From: Agapanthus africanus
Lineage: Eukaryota; Streptophyta; Magnoliopsida; Asparagales; Amaryllidaceae
Length of the DNA: 64,000 nt
NCBI GenBank assembly: GCA_030015575.1
Contig: JASDDO010000014.1
Span: 165,945,911 to 166,009,910, forward strand
Reading direction: 5' to 3'
Shown: positions 44,992 to 57,935 of the stretch, piece after piece
Position numbering within the stretch: the first letter of the stretch is position 1
How the letters are laid out: each line of letters begins with the position of its first letter
Notes under the pieces: generated by a model
What the model saw: only the letters and a program-made list of their open reading frames with translations
Database searches by the model: none
Told to the model about the DNA's origin: nothing
Program-made: the position numbers and the translations under genes

Positions 44992-47900
44992 TCGTCTTTG
45001 TATCGATTGTAATTTATGAATAACATGTATTCATTTCATTTTTATTTTATATGATGTATCTCGTATTCAATTGGATTCATGAATATAGGACACATTTTTT
45101 TATCTTCGACTATCGCTTTCTTTTCTCTGCTGTGTTGTTGGCATATGATTTCAGCAAATGTAACTTGTGGACGATAGATAACAGTTCATCTTGAACTCTT
45201 TGTAGGGCAGCGATGGCTTAGGAGACAGATTCAGATCTGCCGCCTAAGGCTTTCCAACTTTATGAGCCGTGAGGATCTCATAAAAACTTTTCTCCCTATG
45301 AGTCGAGAGGATCCCGTAGGTGTATTTTCTTTTTAGGAGTCGTGAGGACTCCTAAGTGTGTGTTTTCTCTTGAGAGTCGTAAAGATCTCACAAGAGAATT
45401 TTTCCCGCTTACAAGTCGAGAGGACTCGTAAGTGGTTGTTTCCCTCTTGTCGAGATTCGACTTTGGAGAGTGTGGCCCGTGAATAGTATGCAATAGTCCA
45501 TCTTGGACCGACTTGCAGGGCCCCAGTGCTTAGGAAACAGGTCCTTATCCCTGTTGCCTAAGGCTTTACCCTACGAGTCGAGACGAATCGAGAAGTTCTC
45601 GTAAGGACACTAATTTCCTCACGAGTCGAGACGAATCGAGAAGTTCTCGCAAGGGTTTCCTAACGTCACAGTTAACTCCTGCTAATAGAAGTTCGTTAGA
45701 GTTTGTTGTACTAGGGTTTTTTTTACCCGTCGCACCATCGCGTTGGCCGATATATTCCCCGATATGCAATCTTGTTGTTCGAGTAGCCCCGCGACTGTCG
45801 TGTCTCCGATCCCTTCGGGGGCTAGACAAGACATCTTCAAATAATCTTCCAGGTAATATTACCGTCGAAAGAGCGAGCGTTAGGGTATTCCATGTCGCTT
45901 TTTACTTGAGGTTATGCTCAGTTTGGGAGCCCCGATAAGTCATGACCACTCCGTGCTGGTGTGGGATGATCTCCGATAGTCTTTTCAGGTCTCATTTGAG
46001 TTGCCATCAAGACCCTGAAGCGGGGGATTTTCCTTAGCTTCGTTGGTTGACATTGTGCCTACAATATTGCGTCGAATGTCGAGGTTGTTTTTGGGTTGTC
46101 TGTGAACCGTCGAGATTTGGAACTAGGGGACTTTGCCATGGCTCCGTTGTAGTCTCTAAGCTGTCTGTGAACCGTCAAGATTTAGAACTAGGGGACTTTT
46201 CCATGGCTCCGTTTTTTGACGTCGTATATTCCTGCAAAGACACTGATTTCTCTGCGGGTCGACGCGAATCGAGATGCTCTCGTCAAAGACGCTGATTTCC
46301 CTGAATAGAGGTTTTTGCCAAGGACACTGATTTCCTCGGGGTTGAGACGAATCGAGAGATTCCTGCAAAGACACTGATTTCCTTGCAGGTCGATGCGAAT
46401 CCAGATGTTCTTGCCAAGGACGTTGATTTCCCTGAATAGAGGTTTTTGTCAAGGACACTGATTTCCCTGGGGTTGGTTGACTTGTTTCTGAGACAGAGTC
46501 ATTGGATGACGTATTTCCGAGACGGGATCATTTGATGACGTGTTTCCGCGACGGGGTCATTGGATGACGCTAGGTTGTCTACGAACCATAGAGTCTTGGA
46601 ACTGAAGACTTTGTCGTGGCTCCGATTGGTGATGTCGCGTCCGAATCCTGCTGGAATGAGGAGGAACGCCATTGTTGTTCTCTAGGCTGTAGACGTGGCC
46701 GTCGAGATTTGGAACTAGGGACTTTACCGTGGCTCCGATTGGTTGCGACCCTGAGGTCGGTTGTTGACGTTACGTTTGCATCCTGCTGGAGTTGAGAAGG
46801 AACGCCGTTGTTGGCCTTCTGGGATGCAGATATTGCTGTCAAGATCTGACTTTTCCCTTTGACGGAGTTTGTTGGGACACGTGGTTCCCTTTCATTTATG
46901 CCCATGGATTGTATATAGGGGTCAGTATGGACTTACCTGCAGGGCAAAAGGTTTCATTTCATACGTATTTTATTTTCTTTCCACGATACTCTATCATTTC
47001 AGCTTTTTGTATCGCGAAAGTCATGATTGCCTAATCATTTCGGCTATTTTTCGCGGTGCCCAATCATTTCGGCTGTTTTTTTTACTCGCTGCTTTTTATT
47101 GCGAGTTGCCCAATCATTTCGGCTATTTTTGTATGCATATATTTTACTTGCTGATTTTGTTGCAAGTTGCCCCATCATTTCGGCTATTTTACATGCATTT
47201 TTTTCCGAGTACGGAACTCAAGATCTGATACCAATATTAGCATCAGCATCGTTGCGACTGGAATATTGCCAGGAGCGAATCATCATTTGCCGTGAAAGAA
47301 CTTGAAACTTGATACCGATGTCGGCATCGGCATCGCTACAACTGGGACATTGTCAGGAGCGAATCATCATTTTCCTTTGTCGATTTAAACAAAGATGGCT
47401 TAGCAAACAGGGTTAGAATCCTGTCGACTAAGGCTATTGACTTCATGAGCCGTAAGGGTCTCATAAAGGTGTTTCTCCCTACGAGTCGTGAGGATCTCGT
47501 AGGTGCATTTTCTCCTTAGGAATCGTGAGGATTCCTAAGTGTGTGTCTCTTATAAATCGTAAGGATCTTACAAGAGTGTTTTCTCCTTATAAGTCGAGAG
47601 GACTTACAAGTGTTTGTTCATCAAATGAAGGAATTCCTTGTCGTTAATGTGACTCGGAAAGGAAATGATTATTTGCGCCCGTGGATTGTATACAAGGGTC
47701 GGTATTGAACCGCTTGTAGGGCAATCTGGGAAAGGTGATGGCTTAAGAACAGGTTCAGATCCCTGTAGCTTAAGGCTTTTGAATCTTATGAGCCGTGAGG
47801 GTCTCATAAGAGGGTTCTCCTTACGAGTCGTGAGGATCTCGTAAGTATAATTTATATCCCTAAGTGTGTTGCTCCTTTGTGAGTTGTAAGGATCTTACGC

Positions 47901-48360
47901 AGGTAGTTTTCTCCTTACAAGGTTGAGAGGACCTTGCAAGTGTCTTTTAACGAGATTGCGCCCTTTCGGGTTTTCACAAACTCGCCGGTAGCCCTGCTGT
48001 TTTTACTAACGGAGCCCTTTTGGGTTTTCATCCGTGCCCATTTTGCTTGTGGACGTAATGTCGCTTTTTTTTAATGAGTCTGCGCCCTTTCGGGTTTTCA
48101 CAAACTCGCCGGTAGCCCTGCTGTTTTTACTCACGGAGCCCTTTCGGGTTTTCATCCATGCCCATTTTGCTTATGGACGTTTTTTTAACGAGTCTGTGTC
48201 CTTTCGGGTTTTCACAAACTCGCCGGTAGCCCTGTTGTTTTTACTCACGGAGCCCTTTCGGGTTTTCATCCGTGCTTATTTTGCTTATGGACGTACCGTT
48301 TTTTTTATGCGTCAGCCCAAGGATGCTGCGGGATAGTAGTAGTTTAAAGACGTTTCGGTC
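44992..48360 (-). other. C 3' noncoding region
   Basis: No gene. It matches A at 795-2147 plus 24635-26090, and includes the uninterrupted D target (46630-46650). Contents: hairpin modules at 45260-45440 (arms TTAGGAGTC/GACTCCTAA) and 47450-47950, a tandem block with GACACTGATTTCC (46230-46480), AATCATTTCGGCTATTTT repeats (46990-47200), and a ~115-125-bp repeat. Confidence 0.75.
47952..48295. repeat. ~120-bp tandem repeat, three copies in C
   Basis: Units start around CCCTTTCGGGTTTTCAC at 47961 and 48085, and a variant at about 48200. A has one copy at 25925-26025, so the expansion is specific to C. Confidence 0.8.
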
Positions 48361-51300
48361 AGTTGTTCGTAGGTCCGAGATTTTTTTCAGGCAACATATG
48401 ATTACGCAGCTGGCTGTTCTCGCAAATCTTCGCATCTTTTGTGTCGGAGGTGGATTCCTTGAAGAGGGGGCTGAGGGCTATTTCTTCGTCAGAGTCGCTT
48501 CCAAAGGTGATAACTTGCGATCCCTTGGTGTCAACCATGTGACAGTTGCCGACAGTTCTTTTGCTCTCATCTGTCGTGCTTCTCTGTTCCCGACGAACCT
48601 TGCGCTTCACTCGCTGAACGTGTTGTCGGTGGGCAACATACCCCTGCCACTAGTTTTTAAAGGCCATGCACTCTTCGGTAGGGTGTGCAATCCTCTGATG
48701 GTATAAGCAGAAGTTAGGATGTACGTCCGCTTCATCAAGATGTATAATGCCAGGAGAATTTCCTCTGAAAGATGGCAACTTCATTCCCATTGACAGGGCC
48801 GTAGCGAAACGTTTCCTTGATTTAAGCTTGCTTTTGCTGGCGATAGGGATGCTTCGATCTGGTTGGGGTATTCTATGGTTTCCCATTACCGGAGCTTCTT
48901 CAACTTGATGCCGACGCTTGGCACTTTCATATAAGGCCGTTTCGCGCTCTCGATCAGCTTTGCTCTTTTGACGGGCTTCGTTCAGCAGCAGGTCGATCAT
49001 CTCGTCAGACGGTTCCAAGAGCTTTGGCTTCGACCATGCCCCCAGCTCCTTTATGCTATCTTCTAACGACAAGTGAGCTTCTTCGTTAGTTAACGCCGAA
49101 TGAGAGATCATGTAGCAACTTGCCACATAATCCTCAGATTCTTTTGACGAGTTATCTCCGTCGTTTTTGTCGTTATCTCTGCTCTCAAGGATATTGTTGA
49201 GAAATTCTTGGAGTGTCACCGGGGTTCACGCCTTTTGGTTGTATTCCTCCAGAGCGTCAATATGTTTTTGTAAGTCCGTGCGCTTATCATCAGGCTTCAC
49301 GGGCTTTTTGGTCTTCTTCTTCTTCTTTGAAGACTTTGACGGCTGGGCCTGGGCGTTTTGCCCGTCGCTACTAATTCTTAGCATCGGACGCGGTTTCAGC
49401 ATTCCCTCAATGACCTCGGGTTCCAGCGGGCTTTTCAACCTAATCGTCGGGCATGTTTGAAGATCCTTCAGCATTCTTTTTATTTTGGCTGAAAGAGCGA
49501 CCTCTCATGGAGTTTCTTCTATAAAAGAGCACAGTTTCCCTGGCGTGTCCACCTTTTTAGGAGCGTGCGGCTGGGGCGGGCTTACTTTCCAATTTTCAGA
49601 CAGCGTGAATTTTCCCTGTTGATATTGTTCCTCAATCCAGCCTTTGAAGATGAAGCAATATTCAATTGGATAGCCTACTATTCAGTGATAGGGGCAATAA
49701 TTGGGATTGTTGACATCACCGGGCTGCAATGGACATCTCGGATCCGGCAGATTGATGAGCATGTTGCGTATCACCAGTTCGAACAATCTCTTTGTTTACT
49801 CCCGCGGAAATGAGTATGGCCGTCTTAAATTTTCATTAAGGAATCACTGTCTATCGCTTTGGCGGTCAACTGGTTTTGGACTAGTCGGTTGTTGCTGAGC
49901 ATTGGCGATGAAGGTCGCTTTCCCATTCCTCTTTTCACTCCGCGGCTCCGACTTCGAAGAGGAAGGCCTGTGGCCCATCTGATCCATTTGGGCTAGCTTG
50001 TCAATCAAGGCCTGGAAAGTAGTTGGCTTGAAGAACATCATGAATTGAGATATGGTCGCCTGCGGATCGAGAGTTCCCATAAACATGCCTACTGCAGGAG
50101 CCTCTTCTATGCGCCGTTCGCACTTCGACCATAGATTCCGCTACCGTATCGCGTACTGAACCCATGTTTCGCCTGGCTTCACCCTGGCATTAATTAGCGT
50201 GGTGATCGGGATGCGCTCGCTAGCGCTTGCGAATCTCCGTGTAAACAGTAGCTCCATTTCCGTAAAGGTTTTGACGGAATTGTTGGGAAGCTCTGAATAA
50301 CATTCGAACGTCGTCTCCGCTAAGCTGCTGACGAATTGGCGAAGCAGTAGCTCATCGTCACCTCCAGTGTTTCCGTCAGAGCCCTGAACTGGGCGAAATG
50401 CATGAAATTTAGGGATTGTGTATCCTGACGGGTACTTAATTTGATCATACCAGCTAGGATATGGTCGCCCCGTTCCGACGACTTGGCCAGCAGCTTCGTT
50501 CGCTTGATGAGCTCGTATCTGTTAAGCTATATAATCATCGAGCGCAGCTTTCGATATTGTCTCCTCTTTGGCTGCTGATAGAGCCGGAAGAGGGTTCGAT
50601 GTCTCCCCTCTATCGTCTTCAAAGATAATCGGGGTTCCTCAGCCAGAGGATCCGGTTGTATCATCATCCCGACCATATCTTGGAATAAAAGCGCCATTCG
50701 TTTTATTTTGGTCGCTTGTTCCGCGGCTTCTCTATCTCTCTTCTCGAGGATTCTGCGGAGGAACTTAGCAACGGTTTTCTGTTCTTAACGCTGCTCTGAC
50801 GATGTCTCCGGGTTTTCTTTTGGCCCAGTGAGTGCAGCCATAGTTGTCAGCATCTCCTGAAGCTTTTGCTGTTGTTGCTCTTGAGCCTTTGTCACTGATC
50901 GAGTGAGTGGTCGATGGCCCATGAAGATACGGCTATCCTCTTTCTCGGATGCCATATAACAGTGTGCACCACCATGCCGCCAGACATGGGGCGTTTAGGT
51001 TCAGTGCCCTTGAGATTCGTCGCAGACACGGGGATTTTCTCCGGCCTTCTCCTTTTGTGGGCGGTCGAAGTTGAGGGAGCCATTGCAGCAGGCACCCAAG
51101 TAGACGACACCTTCTGTGGTACGACGGGGTGGTCCTTATCTTGCCGAACTTTCATCTTCTTTGGTTGGCGGGAGTGGTCTTGGTTGATCATCGAGACTTG
51201 GACCTGTCGCCAGACCTTGTGAATTTTAGAGGACAACCATCGAGGGGGCTGCTCTAGCTTCACCTTTGTAGCATTCTCTACAAGTGGAGGAGCTCTTTTC

Positions 51301-52066
51301 AATATAGTAGTTGGAGAGTTTTTGCGCACCCTCCTGGGTGGTTCGAAGCTGTTCCCAGTTGGAACAGCAGCATCGACTTCTACCATTGGAGCTGGTGGAG
51401 TCAGTCCAGAAGGGGACTGCCCCCAGCTTTCCTCACTCGGCGCCAATGATGACGTCGAGCATGCCTTGCAGACGGTATTGATTCAGTTATGGGGGTGGCT
51501 CCCTCATGCCCCCTGATCTGGTGAAACGTTGCTGTTGGTGCCAACCTATCGAAGACTGACATCTGCTGTGAGGGAATGATCATTCTTGAAAAGACCAACT
51601 TCTTGGCAGGGGAAGCAGCCTTGGTTACTTCACCTGGAGCGGGAGCTGGAGCGGCCAGTCTTGTGAAGACCAACCCCTTAGCAGGAGAAGCCGCATTGGC
51701 GACTGCAGGAGCAGGAACGGCTATTCGTTTTGGGATAACCCCTTCAGGTATGGTAGGTTTCTTCACAGTCACACTGGAGTTTTGGCCTAGTCTGTTAAAG
51801 ACTGAGGCGTTGGATTTGGGCGACCCATTGAGAGGGGCCGCGGTAGTTGTAAGCCGATCAAAGACCGATTTCTTCGGAGCTTCTTGTAACGGCAGTGGGG
51901 CGTTAAAGCTCATTGGTGGGAGCATGGTCCCAAAAAAAAGCCCAGTGGTGGATTGAGTCACCTGTTCCACTGGCATCGTAAAAAGGGAGGCTGCTTGAGG
52001 CCCATAGGTCACTCCTCCAGCAAGGACGGAGTGGGAGTTGTTGCAGTTAGTGCAGTTGAAAGCCAT
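48361..52066 (-). pseudogene. Gag region of element C (decayed)
   Basis: Start ATG at 52064-52066 giving MAFNCTNCNN. The N-terminal ~220 residues are open to 51401 and carry repeated VFDRL motifs, a hallmark of Tat gag. The frame shifts at about 51420 into 51446-50892 (Pro/Lys-rich), then pieces continue at 50086-49844 (FMMFFKPTTFQALIDKLA), 49474-49226, and 49219-48650 with the knuckle-like CLYHQRIAHPTEEC. Sequence ends at the deletion join near 48361, before the protease. It matches A 62842-59200. Even without enzymes, gag may once have been translated. Confidence 0.85.
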
Positions 52067-52183
52067 TGATCTGCACGGGAGCAAAACACCAAATCTTAGT
52101 ATCTCGAATCCAAGGGCAACCATATCAAACCGCGATTCGTTCACGAATACGACACACGAAGTGTGGAGTGGAAAGAGGAAAAG

Positions 52184-52201
52184 GTCCCACCGGGCATGAC
52201 A
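52184..52201 (-). promoter_or_regulatory. C primer-binding site (altered)
   Basis: Minus strand TGTCATGCCCGGTGGGAC, five bases (GATTC) after the LTR. A has TGGCACGCCCGGTGGGAC at the same place. I cannot assign the tRNA. Confidence 0.6.
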
Positions 52202-52206
52202 GAATC

Positions 52207-55200
52207 TGTTCTCCGCCGAAAGACGCGACCGGGATGTTGGGACGTCAGGCCAGAATTTTGGGGGCAGATGCTATTTGGTTTTATCCGTCCACCTCTCCGA
52301 AAATGCCAAGTTGATTTATGGCACCATGTATCAAAGGTTTAAACGGATGCGTCCGATGTAGCAGACTTCGTCAGATTCCTCCTCATAGTGAGGGGTTTTT
52401 TGATTGTGGGGACGCTCTTCCCTGCAGGCGCAAGCCCCTGCAGTTAATTACGCTACCGCATCGCGGTAACCACTTTTTCCTTCTCCAGATGGTCACTTCG
52501 TATCGTGTATGTTTGTTTTGTTTTTGGTTGCCCGTGGATTGTATATGGAGACTAATTTATGTTGTCTCCCGTAGGGCGTGGATTAATCCAAATCTGTATT
52601 TTCTTAGATTTGGGTTTGGGTTGGGTTTAAGGATCGTTACTCTCATTTGAGACTAAGATCAACTTAAACGTTTGTTCAGGATACGTTAGTCTAATTTTAG
52701 ACTAATATCTACTTAACAGGATCATTTAGATCCTACAAAAGAGCATTTGGACTCTATTGTTTCAGTTTAGGGACGTTGCGGTCCAAAAGTTTAAGGACAT
52801 CATAGTTCGTAAAGTTTAAGGACACCATACTCCAGTTTAAAAACATCATAGTCTATGAGTTTAAGGACCTCATAGTCCATAAAGTTTAAGGACATCATAG
52901 TCCATGACAGTTTAAAAACGTCATAGTCTGTAAAGTTTAAAGACATCATAGTCTATGAGTTTAAGGACCCCACAGTCCATAAAGTTTAAGGACATCATAG
53001 TCCAGTTTAAAGACGTCATAGTCTGTAAAATTTAAAGACATCATAATCTATGAGTTTAAGGACCCCACAGTCCATAAAGTTTAAGGACATCATAGTCCAG
53101 TTTAAAGACGTCATAGTCTGTATAGTTTTGGTTCAACCGTTTGGGGATGCACCAAAAATTATTGGTTATTGGAACCCTCCATCTCTCTGAAGATGTTGAA
53201 GAATTACAACGACATATATCAGAGGTATGAAGAGATGTACCCTTGAACCAATATTGGTTGGGAGATCTGTAGTCAAGTTTGGGACTAAGATCAGTTAAAA
53301 AGATTTATGAGCATATGGGCTCAATTAATCTAAATTAGGGATCTGTAGCCAATTTGGGCTCGGCCCACTCAGTTAAAATGTTGGACATTTAATTAGGCTC
53401 AGTCATTTTTCATTTAACAATGCTGAACATTGGTTTTGGGTTCTGACAACCTTTTTGTCTTTTAGTGAGTGTTGAACACTCATTATGGCTCTGGGGCTTT
53501 ATTTAAAGAACGATTTATGTTCCCTCGGCGCACGCGTGGAGAGCACATGGTGCGCTTGGCGCTGAGCGCCAGACTTAGAGCACTAAGGCGCTTCCTATGA
53601 AATAGCGCACACGTGAGGAGCACGTGGTGCGCTTGGCGCTGAGCGCCAGACTTGGAGTGTTGATGCGCTTCTTATGAAATAGCGCACACGTGAGGGGCAC
53701 GTGGTGCGCTTGGCGCCAGATTTAGAGCGCTAAGGCGCTTCCTGTGAGATAGCGCACACCTGAGGAGCACGTGGCGTGCTTGGCGCTGAGCGCCAGTCAA
53801 TGAGTGCAGAGCGCTCTTTATAAAATAGCGCACACATGAGGAACACGTGGTGCGCTTGGCGCTGAGCGCCAACCTTGAAGCGCTGGGCACTTCCTTTAAA
53901 ATAGCGCTTGTAGCGCTGGACACTGAGCGCCAGACTTGAAGCGTTGAGGCGCTTCTTTAAATTGGAGCGCTAAGAGCGCTGCGGCACTGTGCGTCAGACT
54001 TGAAGCGCTAAGGCGCTTCTTTAAATTGGAGCGCTAGGGCTCTGCGGCGCTGTGCGCCAGTCTTGGAGCGCTAAGGCGTTTCTTTCTAATTGGAGCGCTA
54101 AGGCTCTTTTTAGGAAACTTTAATCAGTTTTGCGTTCTAAGAATTAAATTCTCGCTCATAGGAGATTTTGGCTCATAGATCTAAGAACTACGTTCTTAAT
54201 TTAATAGGTGGTTTTACAATCTCTTCTGTTTTTGTGAAAGACTTCGTCTTTATTTTATAGATCTATGATCTGAAGAGAATTAAGTTCTTCCCCTCACTTT
54301 TTATGATGAGATGCTATGACCTCTTTTGTGAAAGACCTCGGTCTTATAGATTTATGATCTAGAAAAAGAAAATAGGTTCTTCTTCTCTTATGAGATGATT
54401 TTATCTCTCTGTTTTACTTACCTTGAAGAAATTCTTCTTCTTCCGAGAGCTTGCTCTTCTCTTTGAATTTCTCAAAGTTTATGGGGGGTTCCTCTCTGCA
54501 AAACTTGAAGTCTTCGGTCCTTTATATAGGGGATGCTGATTTATTGAATCAGTTGAAGAGATCTTTTCTCTAATTGATTTGGGAATGTTCCCACCGTTGG
54601 ATCTTTGATCTTAGGGCTTCTGTTTTACAGAAGGCAATCTTCTTGTTTTTAACAAGATTGGGAAAATCTTTTCCCATACAGAAATTATTCTATATCTTGG
54701 TGATTTTTAATCACCATTGGATCTTTGATCCAACGGTGCTCTAATTTTCGGAGGTAATCTGATGATTTTTAGTCATCTTTGTTGGATCTTTGATCCAAGG
54801 GTGGAGAACATTTAGTTCCAGCGCTAGCGCTCTCTTACTTTGCACGTGAGCGTTGCATCAGAGTCTTTGACTCTTGGTGCTGGTGCACTTGGCGCTAGCG
54901 CTCTCGTGCTTTGCACGTGAGCGCTGCCTCAGAGTCTTTGACTCTTAGCGCTGGCGCACTTGGCTCTAGCGCTCTCGTGCTTTGCACGTGAGCGCTGCAT
55001 CAGAGTCTTTGACTCTTAGTGCTAGTACACTTAGCGCTAGCGCTCTCGTACTTTGCACGTGAGCGCTGCCTCAGAGTCTTTGACTCTTAGCGCTTTGCGC
55101 ATTTAGTGCTAGCGCTCTCGTGCTTTGCACGTGAGCGCTGCATCAGCGTTTTTGACTCTTAGCGCTGGCGCATCTAACGCCAGCGCTCTCGTGCTTTGCA

Positions 55201-55351
55201 CGTGAGCGCTGCCTCAGAGTCTTTGACTCTTAGCACTGGCGCTCTTGGCGCAGGCGCTCTTGGCGCTAGCGCTCCTGTTCTTTGCATGTGAGCGCTGCCT
55301 CATTTCAAATTTCAAAATTTGAACAGAGATTTTCTCTGATTGGGGGAAACA
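52207..55351 (-). repeat. C 5' LTR (3145 bp)
   Basis: Complete LTR with the same internal order as the 3' copy: GGAC/GTCC repeats 52760-53130, 77-bp array 53520-54100, hairpin chain 54120-54820 (including CTTCTGT/ACAGAAG at 54617-54633, which is broken in the 3' LTR), TATA at 54520-54529, 71-bp array 54820-55300. It ends GGGGGAAACA, then TSD AACGC. Confidence 0.93.
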
Positions 55352-55356
55352 AACGC

Positions 55357-57079
55357 GTGTTCGTCAGGCAGTTCGTAATTTAAAGGTGAATCGCCAGGTA
55401 TCGGATGCTCAGCGAAGAAGTCGGCGATAGCCTGGCCTTTCACTGCCTTGAGGGGTCGATAGATTATCGAAAACTCCATCAAGAGGAGGGCCCATTAGCG
55501 AGCCGTCTCGTTAATATGGCTCTTGACATCAAATACTTAAGAGGATCCACTTTTGATATGAGATGGATCTCGTGCGCCAAAGCATAATGTCTGAGCTTAG
55601 CTATCGCGAAGATTAATGTCAGGCAGTGTTTTTCGATAGGGGAGTAGTTGTTTTCTGCCCCCAGGAGAACTCGACTCAAATAGTAGAGTGCTATTTCCTT
55701 CCCTTGATCGTTCTTCTGTGCCCATAGCGCGCCTAAAGAACCTTCAAGGGCTGTTGTGTACGGGATGAGGGGCTTTCCCTTGATTGGAGCGGTCAGTACC
55801 GACGGATTCTGCAGGTATTGCTTGATTTCGTCCAGTGCACTCTGGAATTTACGAACCCAAACGAACGGGGTTCCTTTCTTCATCAGGTGACTGTAGGGAC
55901 GGCATTTTCCGGAGAGGTTGGCTATGAATCATCGGATATACGCGAGCTTCCCTTGTAGAGACCGCAATTATTTTAAAGTTTTTGGATTGGGCATTTCCAT
56001 AATTGCCTTGATCTTCGATGGATCTATTTCGATGCCCCGGTGTCGTATGATGAATACTAGGAACTTGTCTGAGGAAACTCCAAATGCGCATTTCAGAGGG
56101 TTCATCTTCAGGTAATACTTACGAAGACGTTGGAACACTATTTTCAAATGCTTCCAGTGTTCCTCGTATGATTTGCTTTTCACTACGAGGTCATCGATAT
56201 AGAATTTGACGATTTCATGGATGAGGTCATCGAAAATCTTCATCATGGCTCTCTGGTAGGTAGCGCCGGCGTTCTTTAGACCGAAAGGCATCACTTTGTA
56301 GCAGAATATGCCCAGAGGAGTCCAGAAAGCGGTATGCTTCTAGTCTTCGGGATGCATTTTATTTAATTGTACCCCGATGATCCGTCCATGAAGAAGAAGA
56401 CTTCGTGAGTGGATGTGTTATCTATCATCTACTCGGTGACCGGTACGGGAAAATCATCATTCGGGCAAGTTTTGTTGAGGTCTCGGAAATCCACGCAGAT
56501 GCGCACCATCCCATTTTTATTCATCACTGGGACAATGTTGGCGATCCAGTCGGGGTATTGAACTTCTTGGATGAAGCCAGAGTCGATTAGCTTCTTGACT
56601 TCGGCGTTGATACTCATCTCAAGTTCGAGCCGCATTCTTCTTGGTGCTTATTTGACTGGCTTGACGTCCGGAGATATCGCCAATTTATGCACAACTATTT
56701 CTGGATCTAGCCCCGGCATCTCGGAATAGTTCCATGAGCAGTAGTCTTTATACTGCATGAGCACGTCTTTTAGCGTAGCCACCTGTTCTTTCGACAGCAT
56801 CTCACTGACGAACGTAGGCCGCGGGTCGTTTGCCGTCCCCAAGTCGATTTTCCTTAGGTTGTCCGCAGTAGTATATATTCCATCTTCCAAGTCTTTTGGC
56901 GCCAGTGGAAATTCTGAGATCAACTCCTCTTCATCCTTGTTTTCGAAGCACCAGGAGAGGTCATCCATATCCTCGTACACTCCTTTTTCCGACAGCGTTA
57001 TCACGTGACAGGTACGGGATCGTTTCCAAGACCGATGTTGATCCGGTTCTACTTTCGCTATATACGTCGCCTTTGGCAC
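55357..57079 (-). pseudogene. Reverse transcriptase and 5' part of RNase H of element A
   Basis: Pieces in order: 57079-56648 (linker into RT, with QYKDYCSWNYSEMPGLDP), 56635-56429 (VRICVDFRDLNKTCPNDDFP, the first RT Asp), 56294-55968 (MMPFGLKNAGATYQRAM and the YIDD box in FYIDDLVVKS), 55883-55479 (RT thumb and early RNase H, TALEGSLGALWAQ), then to the C insertion at 55357 after AIADFFAEHPIPGD. It would copy element RNA into DNA if intact. Gaps between pieces are frameshifts or stops. Confidence 0.9.
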
Positions 57080-57089
57080 ATGCTTTTGT

Positions 57090-57865
57090 GGTGGGGCTAC
57101 CCTCCAATTGTTGGATAGAGTGAATCTGCCAGGTTGATATTGGTTTTTGACCCAGTTTTTGAAGGTGAAGCAGTCTTCAAGAGGATGTCCTATCGCTCGG
57201 TGATTGGAGCAATAACCCTGGTGATGAACCTCATTTGTATCATGGCCTTAACCTGGCGGCACATACTACTCCCAGTAATAATCCGGGAGTGTCATCATTT
57301 GATATTTCATGACAAGGTCAAAGATTCTCCTTGTCTTATCTCGAGGGAAAGAATATGCTCGACCCATCTTTTTCATAAGAGATGGATTCCGGCTGACCTT
57401 TTCTCGATCGCGTGGCCTTTTGGATCCGTTTTGCCGTTGCCGAACATTTTTTCCGTTATTTAACTTGTTTATGCCTCTGCGTCGGACCTTTTTCTTATCT
57501 TGGGAATGCATGACGGACTGACGGTGAAGGGAATTGTCATCCTCTGTATCCTGCTGAAGGAGGCGTTGCGTCTTGGCTTTCTCGTAAATGGTCATTTCGC
57601 GGCTGTAGTCATTCCAAACTTTTTGACTCGCTTCCCTTATTAGCTTGTCCATCTGTTCTTCAAACGATGGACTCGGCATTCTTATGACAGGACCTCGTTC
57701 TGGTTCAGCTTCAACGTCTATTAAAAGAGCACCCCGTTCTTCATCGAGGTTATTATGATATGGCAGCCATGGAATTGCTCTCGTTTCTTGGACTGGACAT
57801 ATCCAAGCCTGATCGTTTCCATTTTTCCGCTGGGCAATTTTTGCTGAGTTCCGGGGACGTTCCAA
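57090..57865 (-). pseudogene. Duplicated gag-like module after the protease in A
   Basis: The sequence has LIREASQKVWNDYSREMTIY, then SFPRDKTRRIFDL, then a knuckle-like YCSNHRAIGHPLEDCFTFKNW (near 57180, after a stop). All three parts have counterparts upstream of the protease: LLNEACQKSKAD (59820), SFPQDKTRRLFEL (60640) and YCPYQQIVGHPIEDCFVF (60470). Placement between protease and RT is unexpected for gag sequence. Confidence 0.7.
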
Positions 57866-57935
57866 ATCTTGTTGTAGAACTGAGCCTATCGCATGGTTTG
57901 CTTAAAAGGCACGCCTTGGCATCTCAATAACCTCT

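Larger units (their letters stand above)
28147..55351 (-). mobile_element. Element C: non-autonomous Tat-lineage element with antisense gene, 18.6 kb without B
   Basis: LTR ends TGTTCTCCGCCG and GGGGAAACA (plus strand). TSD AACGC is at 28142-28146 and 55352-55356. The 3' LTR is 28147-28289 plus 36910-39894 (about 3.13 kb); the 5' LTR is 52207-55351 (3145 bp). The internal region 39895-52206 has, in transcription order, a primer site, gag remnants, a deletion join near 48361, 3' noncoding DNA, and an antisense gene. Protease, RT, RNase H and integrase are absent; the matching part of A spans about 5.9 kb. C and A are close relatives, so C inserted into its own family. Confidence 0.93.

Noticed and set aside
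52327-55351. First guess that C's LTR starts at TGTATCAAAGG (52327) and that A and C share LTRs as a tandem
   Set aside because: TSD AACGC and the continuous RNase H frame place the edge at TGTTCTCCGCCG (28147 and 52207) and show that C is inserted into A.
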